From Lepidostoma basale (lineage: Eukaryota; Arthropoda; Insecta; Trichoptera; Lepidostomatidae): a stretch of 64,000 nt of DNA. Position numbers and translations under genes: made by a program. The DNA lies in contig JAHDVF020000016.1 in the NCBI GenBank assembly GCA_022606425.2, forward strand, positions 4,060,501-4,124,500, written 5' to 3'. Under the pieces are notes generated by a model. It saw nothing but the letters and a program-made list of their open reading frames with translations. It was not told the DNA's origin and did no database searches. Below are positions 54,339-64,000 of the stretch, piece by piece. Position 1 is the first letter of the stretch, and every line of letters starts with the position of its first letter.

Positions 54339-55615
54339 AGGAGTATGCATTAATTCGTGCGGTTTTCTAAGTGAGGACGTTACTAGTATTACTTCGCGTC
54401 GTGTTCATCCGTAACTATATTCATTTGAAAGCTACTGTCATTGCGCGTCTTTTTCAGTATATGTCATTTGGTTGAAGCGTAAACAACATTTTTTTCTATT
54501 AATTTGAAAATGTCGAACTTTGTGCCAGAAAAGTGTTTTTGCGGGGAGTTCTTCTTCATCACTTTAACATGAAGAAAAGAGTATCGTATTTTAGTGGAGG
54601 TTTATGGTGACCATGCTCTAGCTGATCGAATGTGCTAGAAGTGGTTTGCATGGTTTAAAAGTGGAAATTTCGACTTAGAAGACGAAGAACGACCCGGACA
54701 GCCAAAAAGTTTGAAGATGAAGAATCGGAGGCATTGCTCGATGAAGACGCGTGCCAAACCTAAGAAGAACATGCAAAATCATTAGGAGTTGATCAAGCAC
54801 CCATTTTCAGACGTTTAAAAGCATAGGAATTTATCCAAAAGCTTGGAAATTGGGTGCCGTATGAATTGAAGCCAAGAGACGTCGAACGCCGATTCTGCAC
54901 GTCGGAAATGTTGCTTGAACGCCACAAAAAGAAGTTATTTTTGCATCGGATTGTCACTGGTGATGAAAAATGGATTTATTACGATAACCCCAAGCCCAAG
55001 AAATCGTATGCGAAGCCCGGCCAACAATAAACATCCACGGCAAAGCCGAATATCCATGGCGCCAAGGTAATGCTCTGTATTTGGTGGGATCACAAGGGTG
55101 TGTTGTATTATGAGCTGTTGAAATCGGGTCAGACGATGAAAAGGGACCTCTACCAAACACAATTGATTCGTTTGAAGAGAGCGATCGCGGAAAAACGCCC
55201 AGAATATGCGACTAGACACGAATCCATAATTCTCCATCATGACAACGCTCGGCCACATGTTGCAAGACCGGTTAAAAACTATTTGGAAAACAGTGGGTGG
55301 GAAGTTCTACTTCACCCGCCTTATAGCCCAGACATGGCCCCTTCTGATTACTACTTGTTCCGATCAATGAAGAATGCCCTCACCGGAATACGCTTCACTT
55401 CAGAACAGGGTATCAAAAATTGGCTCGATTCGTTCTTGGCCGCCAAGCCGGAGAAGTTCTTTTGGGATAGAATCCACAAACTGCCAGAAAGATGGACAAA
55501 TGTCGTAGCTTTCCGTGTGCAATGCTTTGAACATTGAATGTATAACCATTTTTTCACAATAAAGCCTTAATTTTCGAAGAAAAAAAAAAACGCACGAATT
55601 AATGCATACTCCCAA
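54339..55615 (+). mobile_element. Near full-length mariner, broken transposase
   Basis: Inverted ends share GGAGTATGCATTAATTCGTG, with TA on both sides (54337-54338, 55616-55617). At ~1.28 kb it has the canonical length. The insertion interrupted dispersed repeat R (AAGGATTAATTGTATCTCAA resumes at 55624). Confidence 0.92.
54510..55537 (+). pseudogene. Mariner transposase pseudogene (DD34D)
   Basis: From ATG at 54510 to the stop at 55537 the length (~343 codons) is that of an intact mariner transposase, but there are several in-frame stops (near 54570 and 54635, and others after 54760) and at least one frameshift. The C-terminal 155 codons are open. The catalytic triad is kept: the first Asp in TGDEKWIYYDN, the second in HHDNARPHVA, the third 34 residues on in PPYSPDMAPSDYYLF. 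The broken N-terminal half makes it inactive. Confidence 0.92.
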
Positions 55616-55684
55616 TAATTTATAAGGATTAATTGTATCTCAATAGAGACGAAGACGTATATCAAGTGGTGTCAATAAAAATAA

Positions 55685-56305
55685 TTGAAGGCATTATGAA
55701 ATCTTAAGATGAAACAAACATCGAATTTCTAAAAATGGACTATTTAAAACAATCGATTATAAATTTTCATTTCGTTTTATCAATAGATATTTTAAGAGGG
55801 CGCCTTAGTGGCTTTAAGAAAGGAAAAAGAAAACATTTCTTCCCTTCTGAAGGGCGCTTCATTACGGAGTGTTTGAAAAGGAAATTTATTCACTACAGAA
55901 TTCAAAATGGAGTACATTTCCATATGAACAGCAAGGCATGTTAAGGACCGGAAAATAGATGCAAAATATTGTAATTTCTTGAATAGCAACTAGAATGATA
56001 ATTAGTCTTGAGGGAATACTTCAAATGAATCCCATGTGGCGGGATTCACTCTCCCACGTACTCTAAGGGGGTTGTATTAATTAATTACGAAATCATTGAA
56101 ATAAAAAAAAACACGACTGACTCCATTATGAAGAAATGTCGTTAAGATGGACAATAAATATTGGCAAATACTCGTACATAATACATACTTAGCGTAATAT
56201 GAAAAACAAAACATTGTTGTTCTTCATACATTATTTCCAATTGTCCAAATCGTCTTAAAATTGAATAAAAAGACATATAATCTCGTAGTAAAAAATGAAA
56301 AAATA
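55685..56305. other. Unassigned AT-rich stretch
   Basis: I see no gene, repeat end or tandem array. Short frames on both strands around 55735-55990 lack recognisable domains. Confidence 0.4.
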
Positions 56306-56497
56306 ACAATACATCGTATATACTTATAGATATAAGATAATAAAGCACTCTGTATTTAACCACGGTAAAGTTATAATATTTGATGCCAACCCGTTTTTCT
56401 TGGACTCAAGCTTCATTAGGTTCACCATATATAATTATATATATTATATATGTATGTTATTTATTGTTTCGGCATTCACTTTGTGGTAGGACATGAT

Positions 56498-56704
56498 TAA
56501 ATTGTAAATGAAACACTTTTTTTTTCACCACTTGAGTTTTATATTTTATACGACTAGTTTCGGAAGCGACAGATGCTTCCATCTACAGGTTTAAATATTA
56601 GTTTATATTTAAACCTGTAGATGGAAGCATCTGTCGCTTCCGAAACTAGTCGTATAAAATATAAAACTCAAGTGGTGAAAAACAAGTGTTTCATTTACAA
56701 TTTA
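56498..56704. repeat. 207-bp almost perfect palindrome (foldback repeat F)
   Basis: The two ~100-bp arms are identical in reverse except around a poly-T run, with a 6-nt loop (TAGTTT, 56599-56604). TTTATACGACTAGTTTCGGA with AGCGACAGATGCTTCC in the left arm is the mirror of the right. Each arm encodes the same hammerhead-like motif, on the minus strand left and the plus strand right. Confidence 0.97.
56608..56658 (+). ncRNA. Hammerhead-ribozyme-like motif F
   Basis: CTGTAGA (56615-56621; one change from CTGANGA), one T, a perfect 6-bp hairpin GGAAGC/GCTTCC with a 7-nt loop, GAAAC (56642-56646), TA, GTC (56649-56651). The flanks pair at 6 of 7 positions (56652-56658 with 56614-56608). The mirror copy lies at 56594-56544 on the minus strand. 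Confidence 0.5.
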
Positions 56705-56752
56705 TTATGCATGTAAATTTTGTGTTTTTGATAATTTACTATACGAGCGTAT

Positions 56753-56792
56753 AGCTCTGATGAAGTTTGGGTCCAAGCGAAACTAGTTGGCT
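56753..56792 (+). ncRNA. Hammerhead-ribozyme-like motif E (canonical core)
   Basis: CTGATGA (56757-56763), one A, a 5-bp hairpin GTTTG/CAAGC with loop GGTC, GAAAC (56779-56783), TA, GTT (56786-56788; NUH with H = U), then GGCT, which pairs with AGCT before the core (4 bp including one G-U). All invariant core residues are present. The extra base between core and stem II is the only departure from the textbook layout. Confidence 0.6.
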
Positions 56793-57059
56793 TCAATTAT
56801 AATAACCATACCGTGGTTAAATACTAAATATTTTATTATTTTATATCTATAAGTATACATATTGGTTTTATACATATTTACAACGGAATTATAGGTATTT
56901 TTATTCAATACTTAGATGGTTTGGATTAATGAAAATAATGTATGAACAACAAGAATGACATTTTTCCATATTACTAAGTTTAAAATATCTAACCATAAAA
57001 TGAATGATTTACATGAAAATTCAATATAAACATATACAATACATTTTCTTTCTAAGCCT

Positions 57060-57160
57060 TTCCCCCTTTATTTTGAGTCGGCTATCCTAATTGAACGTCG
57101 CCAAGCTGCTCGGTCTTGGGCCATCCCGCTGTATTTGTACTGTTCATATTAGGATTGTTT
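57060..57160 (-). mobile_element. LINE fragment
   Basis: The block TGAACGTCGCCAAGCTGCTC, then GGTCTTGGGCCATCCCGCTG looks like the reverse of a LINE 'A-DR--W' terminal segment. It is short and uncertain. Confidence 0.3.
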
Positions 57161-57264
57161 TTCTATATATATTTAATATGTTTTTCGTTTATGTGGAGAG
57201 CTATTTTTATTAAGTTATTTTATTTTATAACATTGAATTTTACATAAATTGTTTTAGATTTATT

Positions 57265-57460
57265 TTGTGGACGTTGGACGATCGAAGTGTGCGCGGGAGA
57301 TGCCTATTGGTGGCGATGAGGTTCGCAACCCATTACACCGCGTCTCCCGCGGGGGCGAAAAGATAAGGATGGAGTGCCGCATCGGTGAAAATGTGGCAGT
57401 CCATTCTTTCTGCTTACCCCTTCGGAGAGACGGCGTGATGGTTAGGTAGTTAGTTAGTCA
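57265..57460 (+). mobile_element. LINE 3' end (GTTA-tailed family)
   Basis: The end CTTCGGAGAGACGGCGTGAT, then GGTTAGGTAGTTAGTTAG is the family 3' terminus. The upstream ~130 bp (GTGCGCGGGAGATGCCTATT) are not seen in other copies and may be unrelated. Confidence 0.5.
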
Positions 57461-57462
57461 AT

Positions 57463-57723
57463 ATATCGCACGTTGAAATCAAAAGTGACACTATACAAAA
57501 ATCTCAATTTTTCAGTACGGTCATTTAAAGTTTTTGTGAGGTCAATAACTTGACTGCGAGTAGAAATATATCTAATGTTGTTGTTTTATATATTAGTTCA
57601 GATATTATTCTATCAGAATCTAGTTGATTTTAATTAGGTTAATAAGCAGGCAAAACTTTAAATGACCGTACTGAAAAATTGAGATTTAGGTATAGTGTCA
57701 CTTTTGTTTTCAGCGTGCGATAT
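57463..57723. mobile_element. MITE with ~75-bp inverted arms
   Basis: ATATCGCACGTTGAAATCAA, AAGTGACACTATAC and CTCAATTTTTCAGTACGGTC are mirrored by GACCGTACTGAAAAATTGAG to CGTGCGATAT. It has no coding capacity. TA-rich flanks suggest a mariner-type origin, but the exact target duplication cannot be fixed because the ends are themselves ATAT. Confidence 0.85.
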
Positions 57724-57779
57724 GGTAAATATTTAGTACAATATTAAAATAATTATTTCAGCAACAATAATAAATCGGT

Positions 57780-58212
57780 TTAATTTAAAAATGTTTATTT
57801 ATATACCATCATCTCAACTCATATTATAACTTAATCGTTAAATTATTATTATTATTATTATTATGTTGAATCGCTCTTTTTATCATTACTGCGCGAACCA
57901 AATCGATTTAAAGGGTATAAATTGGTACCTATTTGGCAGTATCTCCCAACTGCTTTTTTATGAATTTGACAGGAGAGCAAAAATAAGATTTTTCCATTCT
58001 TATGATAATTTATAAAAACGTAATTTGTGTTCCAAATTGTTTATTTCAAATGTCAATATACGTAGCATAACGTTATCTACAAGATATCAGTAACAGAATT
58101 CACACAAAAATTATATTATATATACTTTGAAAAAAAGGTGTTGAATGCAATTGTGACCTTTTGCCAAAAAAAGAAAATAAGTTTTAATGAAGTGGTTACA
58201 TTTTGCCATTTG
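57780..58212. other. AT-rich stretch with (TTA)n
   Basis: It contains TTATTATTATTATTATTAT at about 57846. The sequence after it (GAATCGCTCTTT, TCATTACTGCGCGAACCAAA) is also found at 31676-31712. No gene seen. Confidence 0.45.
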
Positions 58213-58214
58213 AT

Positions 58215-58390
58215 AGGAGAGTTATATTAAAGCTGTCATATTGATTCTCCTGACACGTCATAGGTAGGTAGCTATTCTATTGCCATTTTATTGTAACGTG
58301 AATTCTGCAACCAAAGACAGTGTGATAATCACACTGCCATCGCCGGGAATCGAAACCGGGACTTTCGTGGTAGCAGTCAAAACACTTAAA
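58215..58390 (-). mobile_element. tRNA-derived SINE copy (partial)
   Basis: The minus strand carries the B box region (CGGTTTCGATTCCCGGCGAT) and CACGTTACAATAAAATGGCA. The A box is lost at the right edge. Confidence 0.7.
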
Positions 58391-58499
58391 TTATTATTAA
58401 TGTATTGTTATTCGTAAGTATACACGTATTCGAGAGATCATAAGTGTACCCAAAAACATATAAAATGAATCTATACTTCAACACGACAATACAGAGTGA

Positions 58500-58860
58500 A
58501 AATTTCATGAAAACCGCTGCGGTCTTATGGTCCAAGGGCGGCGCGGCCCTGGTATCTCTGCGGCTAATATGACACGAGTGTTCTCGAGTCTTCACATTTC
58601 ACAGCATCCGCGGAGGCGGAGTTGGCGGCGTGCCACACGGCGTCCGCAGGACCGGGCCTCGGATTCATTACGAGCGTAGAACTGCCCGTGAACTCTTTGC
58701 GAGTGCGCCAGGCTGAAATGCTCAATTGCCAATTTATGACACCCTGAAAGCGATGAGAAAATCGTGCTTAACACATTGTCTGCGGGAAGGGTATTAATAC
58801 CGGTTTAGCGAACTTGTGGTGGCCAGCGGGAAGGGTATAAATATTTCGCGGAATCGGCGT
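58500..58860. promoter_or_regulatory. GC-rich island with two TATA-like modules
   Basis: About 300 bp much richer in GC and CpG than its surroundings, ending in a direct repeat, GCGGGAAGGGTATTAATA (58782-58799) and GCGGGAAGGGTATAAATA (58826-58843). The second copy contains TATAAATA. It could be a promoter on the plus strand, but no downstream exon is recognised; a minus-strand 60-codon frame (58774-58592) has no known domain. Confidence 0.3.
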
Positions 58861-58984
58861 AAACTATTAGTAGTATATTTTTAAATTAAATTTTAATGAC
58901 GTTTTTTCGATGTATAAATATTATATGTTTAAAAATGTTCAATTTAGCCTCAAGTTACTCGTAGTGATGGACGTGTGAATCTAC

Positions 58985-59506
58985 TTACATACTTCCTATG
59001 GCCATACAACTCTTGAAGAGTTTTAGCTTCCTTGATGATTTTTCGCCAAGCTCCTCGATCCTGCGCCTTTTGCTCCCGACAGTCCGATTCCATTAGGCGC
59101 TGTCTAGGCCTTCCTAGAGGTCTTACTCCAGTCGATCTAGAAGCGTACAGGGTCTTGATTGCTCTGGTCTCTTCGGCTAGGCATACGTGCCCAATCCATG
59201 CTAGGCGACCGGCTCTCACGGTGCTCGTTATAAGGGGCTGCTGGGTCATCGTACGGATCTCTTGGTTGGTCCTATGCCTCCAAGTTCCCGCTGCAACACC
59301 GGGTCTGGGTCCCAGGATCATTCTAAGTATTCTATTCTCAAACCAGTAGATTATTTGTTGTTATTTTAGAGTCATTGTCCATGACTCAGAACCATATGTC
59401 ACCACTGGCTTGATGATGGTGTTATAAATATGCAGCTTGGACTTTAGGCACGTTCGCAAGAAGGCTGCAGCTCTTAGGCCTTTTTGAACTTTGGGTTCCT
59501 TTTTGA
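58985..59506 (-). mobile_element. LINE insertion with 14-bp target duplication
   Basis: ACGTGTGAATCTAC (58971-58984) and ACGTATGAATCTAC (59507-59520) flank it, 13 of 14 identical. The minus strand encodes RMILGPRPGVAAGTWRHRTN, EIRTMTQQPLITSTVRAGRL, AWIGHVCLAEETRAIKTLYA and EQKAQDRGAWRKIIKEAKTL, then QELYGHRK, the C-terminus. It is 5'-truncated. Confidence 0.92.
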
Positions 59507-59524
59507 ACGTATGAATCTACCCGC

Positions 59525-59805
59525 AGATTATGCGGTAATACTGGGTTCAAATAACATAGATACGCGTACAAAAAATAGGGTTTTTTGTATCAAAAATATA
59601 AACCAATTTTAAATTTAATAATACAAATATTACAAGTGTATTATTATTTTATTTAATAATGTCGCACCGCAAATTAAGTGCTTCATACGAAAGTTTAGTT
59701 AACTTTTATTTAAAATAATAGCATCTGAAGTTGATGTGTATTAACCACCCTACCTTTGGGTTATTTTCCGAGAAAAAAGTAGATTTTTTTATTAATGAAA
59801 TTTAA
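59525..59805. other. AT-rich stretch
   Basis: No gene or repeat end recognised between the LINE insertion and the dispersed repeat that starts near 59810. Confidence 0.4.
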
Positions 59806-59809
59806 TTAT

Positions 59810-60062
59810 ATTAGATATTAATTTATTTTTTTAAATTACGAAACGTCAAATACTCGGCCGCACACTTCGCCTCCCCCTTGTAAAATTATCATATTTATGA
59901 AGACTTGTACTCGAGTGTTGTTGGCACACGCGCGTATCCCTAACAGTTTGTACATTTAAGGTAAATTACTTTTTCTCAAGCGCGTACGTGATACGGGATA
60001 GCACAGAATGGTACAGTCACAGTGAACGTATTACGTACGTTCAAATACGTAGGGTGGTTAAT
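59810..60062. repeat. Dispersed repeat, partner at 30.65-30.89 kb
   Basis: Same orientation as 30650-30890, sharing CTCGGCCGCACAC, TTGGCACACGC, ATCCCTAACAGTTT, GATACGGGATAGCACAGAAT and GGTGGTTAAT. This copy has an extra CTTCGCCTCCCCCTTG segment. Confidence 0.6.
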
Positions 60063-60284
60063 ATCGGAAGGCTGATTTTTTTGTAATGCCTGATTAATTT
60101 GTATAACTTTAATAATCGTTGGTCATTACAAGTAATACTAGTTTCAAGATACACACAATACTATTTTAAATCATTAAAAAAATAATAGTTGATGGGTTTG
60201 AACCAGATTTTTAATTCTATGGAAATGGACAGTATTTAAATATCCATAAAAAGGTCCTGTATTTAAATAAATATCCATAAAGTT

Positions 60285-60905
60285 TAGACGACCTTGAAGA
60301 ATTCAAGTGACAACAAAATGGCGATAGATTAGCTACCTTATCCGGTGTCATGAAAATCAATAGCTTAAAAATATATGCAGTAATTGGGTTCAAATAACAT
60401 GGTGTATACAAATGTTGAAAGCAACTGGAAACTACCACATTAAAGGTCCATTTACACTGGACAGTCATCAGCCGATACCGACACGTCACGATCAAAATAG
60501 CCTTGAATCCCACCTATTCGTTATCTCAAGTGCTATAATAAAATCGCCGTCGAGGGTTACCGAAGAAAGCACCTACCTACATAAAATTGACACTTAATAA
60601 AAATGATCAATATTTTTCAGGATGTGTTTCCTACAGTATATAATTTTTTTTTTACAGAATACCATTTTTACTACCATTTAAATTCGCCGTGGAGAATGCA
60701 TTTATCTCGGAATTTAAATAGAGTATGAATGGTATCGGCATTAATTAAAAGTAACAAGACACCATTAAAACAAACAAAACGATTATTTGCTCAACGCAAA
60801 CGCGTGACGTGTCGGTATAGGCTGATGACGGTCCAGTGTAAATGGACCTTAAAATGCCCAAGTGGCATCGAAAAAAACAGCAAAGATGTTTATCAACTTT
60901 GCTGA
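60285..60905 (+). mobile_element. SINE split by a piggyBac-type MITE
   Basis: SINE body in plus orientation: AATTCAAGTGACAACAAAAT, AGTAATTGGGTTCAAATAAC, GCAACTGGAAACTACCACAT, then the MITE, then TTAAAATGCCCAAGTGGCAT. The tRNA-like head is mostly deleted at its 5' side (only GACGACCTT remains). Confidence 0.8.
60444..60848. mobile_element. piggyBac-type MITE (TTAA target)
   Basis: About 50-bp inverted ends, AGGTCCATTTACACTGGACA and, reversed, GGTCCATTTACACTGGACCG, with CCGACACGTCACG inside both. TTAA flanks it (60440-60443, 60849-60852). The uninterrupted SINE at 8690 has one TTAA at this place, which confirms duplication of TTAA. It is 405 bp and non-coding. Confidence 0.93.
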
Positions 60906-61738
60906 AAATGGATTGAATCTAAAAAAAATACAATTAAAATTTTTCATATTTTTACTCTATCGCTAAAACGGTAATGTTCAAAAACATCTAAAATAACTTA
61001 TTTAAATATAACAAAATCTTACATTTAAAAAAGTATAGATAACTTCATTGGAGAATATAATATTCTAGCTCGGAGCTTTCAACAGCCCCCAAGTTGCAAA
61101 TAACATTTTCATATATACCGAAAACGCAGAAATGTAGAGGATATCCCTAAATATGTAGTACGTATTACGATGGTCCGTTTGTTACCCTTCCACTAGCACA
61201 ACACTGTATTATAGGAACTACAGCGGCTTGTTAGGGAAAGAACCTTATTTTTGCGCAAACTTTGCGATATTTGAACCAAATTATTGGTGTATATTTTTTT
61301 CTGGCATCTTAGAATTGAAAAGAGTTCGGAAAATAGAAAAAAATACGTTATAAAATTTTGACATTATTACAATATGTGGCCGTCCTTAGGACGGCAAGAA
61401 TATCCTAGATACAATTTTGAAATACGACTATTAGAATAGTTTTTGTTCATATGAAACAATTTATCAGTTCGAGAAAGAATGCCTCCCTCTACTGATGTCA
61501 TGTTTAAAATCCTTGATGGAAGTCGACGTACTTAAACAAAATATTAAAAAACTTAAACCAGTTTTTACACTAGATTATTTTTGTTAAAACCAACCGGTTT
61601 CGCTACTGCCGGAGCTTCGTTAGGGTTGCAAAATAAACTAAAATAATTTATTCATTCATTATGATTATTTGATACAAAAATATCACCGTATTTTGATTAA
61701 TGTCTTATTCTTTTTCAAATTTTATTATTTAATTTCAG
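60905..61738. other. Unassigned stretch with foldback relic
   Basis: Mostly AT-rich. At 61590-61640 the minus strand reads CTAACGAAGCTCC, then GTAGCGAAACCGGTT, a decayed relative of the hairpin-GAAAC motif. No gene seen. Confidence 0.35.
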
Positions 61739-61739
61739 A

Positions 61740-62150
61740 TATAACTAACTAAATAACTAACCATCACGCCGTCTTTCCGAAGGGGTAGGCAAAACGTATA
61801 GACCGCCACACTATTCATACATAGTGTCATGCACTCACAACGATTTTTCACTCCTCACGTGACCGATATTCAACATTTGATTTATTTGATCGTGTCACGT
61901 TTTCTTCAATTTATAGTTCCATTTACATCGTTAACATATATATTTTTTACCATTCTTTCAATAATCATTAAATTATTTTGTTTATAACATTTTCATTGGC
62001 ACTGCATTCACTTCTTACAATTTAATTCGACACTATCACGACATACACAGAATTTCCACACATTCGTCTCAGAGATCTCATTTCTACTGCATTTCTTCGT
62101 CTTTCATCCTTTTTCCAGTTCCATATATATTTTTCCAGATATATCAATTA
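61740..62150 (-). mobile_element. LINE 3' end (GTTA-tailed family), decayed
   Basis: It begins with TAACTAACTAAATAACTAAC, then CATCACGCCGTCTTTCCGAA, the reversed 3' end. The body (TTATTTGATCGTGTCACGTT, CTCAGAGATCTCATTTCTAC) follows the family order but has no open frame. Confidence 0.65.
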
Positions 62151-62640
62151 GTCTTAAGTTTGTCTAGTAGCATGTTCATATTTATTCATACGGGTTAATT
62201 AAATATAACAGGTTCATTATGTTTCATTTGTCTATAAAATAATTGATAATTTATTTAAACAGATTAAAACCACTTTTGCCTTAAACGGGTATTTCTAGAC
62301 CGAAGTGAACATACGAAAAAATAGCAAAATTAAAATATTTTTTGTAAACAGATTGGGCTTTCTAAGAACACACTCAAAAATGAAAAAAAATATATATCCT
62401 TTAAAACGTTTGATAACTTGTCACACAAAATAACAATTACAAAATATTTTTGGGACAATACATCGAATCGGCAGTAACTAATGGTCCATTCTATCCAACG
62501 TGTGCGTATTTTTAACTATTTCCATTAAATCTATAGTAATCCCATTATTTTAGGAAAGTGTAAATGATAATAATGTATTGCAAGCAGTGGGAATCCTGCT
62601 TGACTGGCTTATATTGTCTAAAAAAACATTTTTTGTGAAT
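62150..62640. other. AT-rich stretch
   Basis: No coding frame, terminal repeat or tandem array recognised. Confidence 0.4.
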
Positions 62641-62716
62641 GTATACTTACACTTGTATACGAACACTGGATTTCACCCACCGCGGGCTATCAATTCATGA
62701 TTCAATTGTATCTCAC
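62640..62716. repeat. Partial copy of dispersed repeat R
   Basis: ACTGGATTTCACCCACCGCG and GATTCAATTGTATCTCACTG match 35735-35790 with substitutions. It is interrupted on the right by a LINE 3' end. Confidence 0.5.
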
Positions 62717-62992
62717 TGACATCATCCACCGGGTGGCGACTCTAAAATGGCAATAGGCAGGTCACGTAGCCAGAAGCTCGGATGAAAAATGGACAAGAAG
62801 ACTGCTGACTTGGAGACCGTGGAGGCAAAGAGAAGTGCAGGGCGACCGCAATTACGGTGGAAGGATGATATGAATAGACACGTCGGAATAACCTGGATGC
62901 AGTCTGCACAGGACAGAGTGACATGGAAGCGAATGGAGGAGGCCTTTGTCCATGAGTGGACGGGAATAGGCTGAGGAAGAAGAAGAAGAAGA
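62717..62992 (+). mobile_element. LINE 3' end (RTE-like) with GAA tail
   Basis: GTGGCGACTCTAAAATGGCA to GGAATAGGCTGAGGAAGAAG is nearly identical to 29249-29505, so both are recent copies of one source. The WKRMEEAFVHEWTGIG end is readable. 5'-truncated. Confidence 0.8.
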
Positions 62993-62994
62993 TG

Positions 62995-64000
62995 AAAAAT
63001 CAAGACCTACAAAACATGGTTTATAACATGTAAATATCACAGTACCAACAAAAGTCCAATTAAAAAGTAAAATAACGTATACGTATATATTTGTATTTAG
63101 AATACACATTTCAAAGCCAACGATTCAATCCACCAGATGCTTGAAATCCCTTATTGATTGGTGAGGATGTGGGAAGTTGAGATGTGGAAAATAAAACAAA
63201 CACAACACAGGGCAGTGCTGTATCGATATTACAGCGCCTCCCGCGGGTATTTTAGTAAAGTGCACTCTAACTGAATTTCTGCTGCATAGCGTCAAGAATT
63301 GCACTGCTCAAGGGGAATGTAATTAGATATACTCGTACATGGCGTGACGTCATAATAAACATTGGCGAGGTTAAGAGTTGATTTATTTGCAACCACTGGA
63401 AATAAATATATTTAAAAATATATTTTATACTATTCTACTATAGTGAGTAGATTTTCGCGGTTGGTAGCAATGTGTTTTTTCGGACCTTGGGTATATCTGT
63501 GTAACTTTTTTTTTCGACGACGTTTCGGAGATCGTTGCAATATCCATATTCACGGGAGTTATACATTTTTATTTTCGTTTCATTTAATTAATTAATTTAA
63601 ATATATCCAAAGCATTACATAATTATTTTCCAATACACTCAAGATACAAGTAAGAGAGACACAAACATAAGTAATACATAATAAAAAAGTGAGAAACATA
63701 AGACACTCATAGTGCCGGCGACACGGTACGGTTTAGAACGAGTAAAGCAAACATTACGTAGATGGAGACTGTAATGATCCCCGAAACGTTGGTCGAGTAA
63801 GACAAGTTACACGAATACTCGTATATCCAAGATCCCAAAAACGTACTATTCTACTTTACATTGTCTGTTTTGCTAAAACAGAACGAATATAAAATAAACG
63901 AGAATATTTAAACTAAATATACACGTGAAAAACACGGAATCATCAGTCAGTTAGATAATTTGATCGATCAGATTTATTTGAATTATTAATTGTTGTACAA
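62995..64000. other. Unassigned stretch to window end
   Basis: Mixed sequence. GACGACGTTTCGGAGATCGT (63518) and CCCCGAAACGTTGGTCGAGT (63780) are inverted relatives about 250 bp apart, again of the GTTTCG/GAAAC kind. No gene recognised. Confidence 0.35.

Larger units (their letters stand above)
56310..56875. repeat. Outer foldback repeat E enclosing a perfect palindrome
   Basis: The left arm (ATACTTATAGATATAAGATA, TATTTAACCACGGTAAAGTT, GGACTCAAGCTTCATTAGGT) is matched in reverse by 56745-56875 (CTCTGATGAAGTTTGGGTCC, ATAACCATACCGTGGTTAAA, TTTTATATCTATAAGTATAC) at roughly 80 percent. The right arm carries a canonical hammerhead-like motif, the left a mutated one. Confidence 0.85.

Overview
The window is nuclear DNA from an insect, most likely a moth or butterfly. 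It is AT-rich, its genes are split by long introns, it carries a divergent insect-type ionotropic receptor, and it is crowded with non-LTR retrotransposon 3' ends, a tRNA-derived SINE, mariner elements and hAT- and piggyBac-type MITEs. The order-level assignment is inference; no sequence here proves it.

Two host genes can be supported. On the plus strand at 13.6-15.5 kb there is a complete three-exon ionotropic receptor (IR) of about 546 residues, with a signal peptide, three membrane segments and a pore region. On the minus strand, ten phase-compatible exons from 37684 down to 22500 encode the last 633 residues of a multi-PDZ scaffold. Its three PDZ domains match PDZ3, PDZ4 and PDZ5 of PTPN13 (also called PTP-BL; FRMPD2 is related). 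The reading frame stops directly after the last PDZ, so this transcript has no tyrosine phosphatase domain. Its 5' exons (KIND/FERM/first PDZ in relatives) are not seen, so the intron upstream of 37684 either runs past the window end (over 26 kb) or holds exons I missed. The two genes are tail to tail, separated by a 5-7 kb AT-rich stretch with few transposons.

The rest is transposon-derived. 0-13 kb: LINE 3' ends, an internally deleted mariner, a 430-bp repeat present three times in tandem, and a composite hAT element. 16-22 kb: mostly quiet, with one hAT MITE that kept its 8-bp target duplication. 22-37 kb: the PDZ-gene introns, with a mariner remnant, several LINEs and two tandem hAT MITEs beside a splice donor. 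37-64 kb: LINE insertions with readable target-site duplications (one nearly intact reverse-transcriptase ORF at 46.3-47.7 kb, one with a 5' inversion), nested SINE/LINE/MITE insertions, a nearly full-length but broken mariner at 54.3-55.6 kb, and many foldback repeats.

The most interesting signal is a structural motif shared by several unrelated-looking foldback repeats: CTGANGA, usually one extra base, a short hairpin, then GAAAC-NN-GTH. This is the order of the hammerhead ribozyme core (stem II between CUGANGA and GAAA, a two-base-pair stem III, NUH cleavage site). In the best copies (13.1, 34.1, 56.6 and 56.8 kb) the flanks also pair as a stem I. I read these as hammerhead-ribozyme-carrying foldback retroelements (retrozyme- or Penelope-like); activity is untested.
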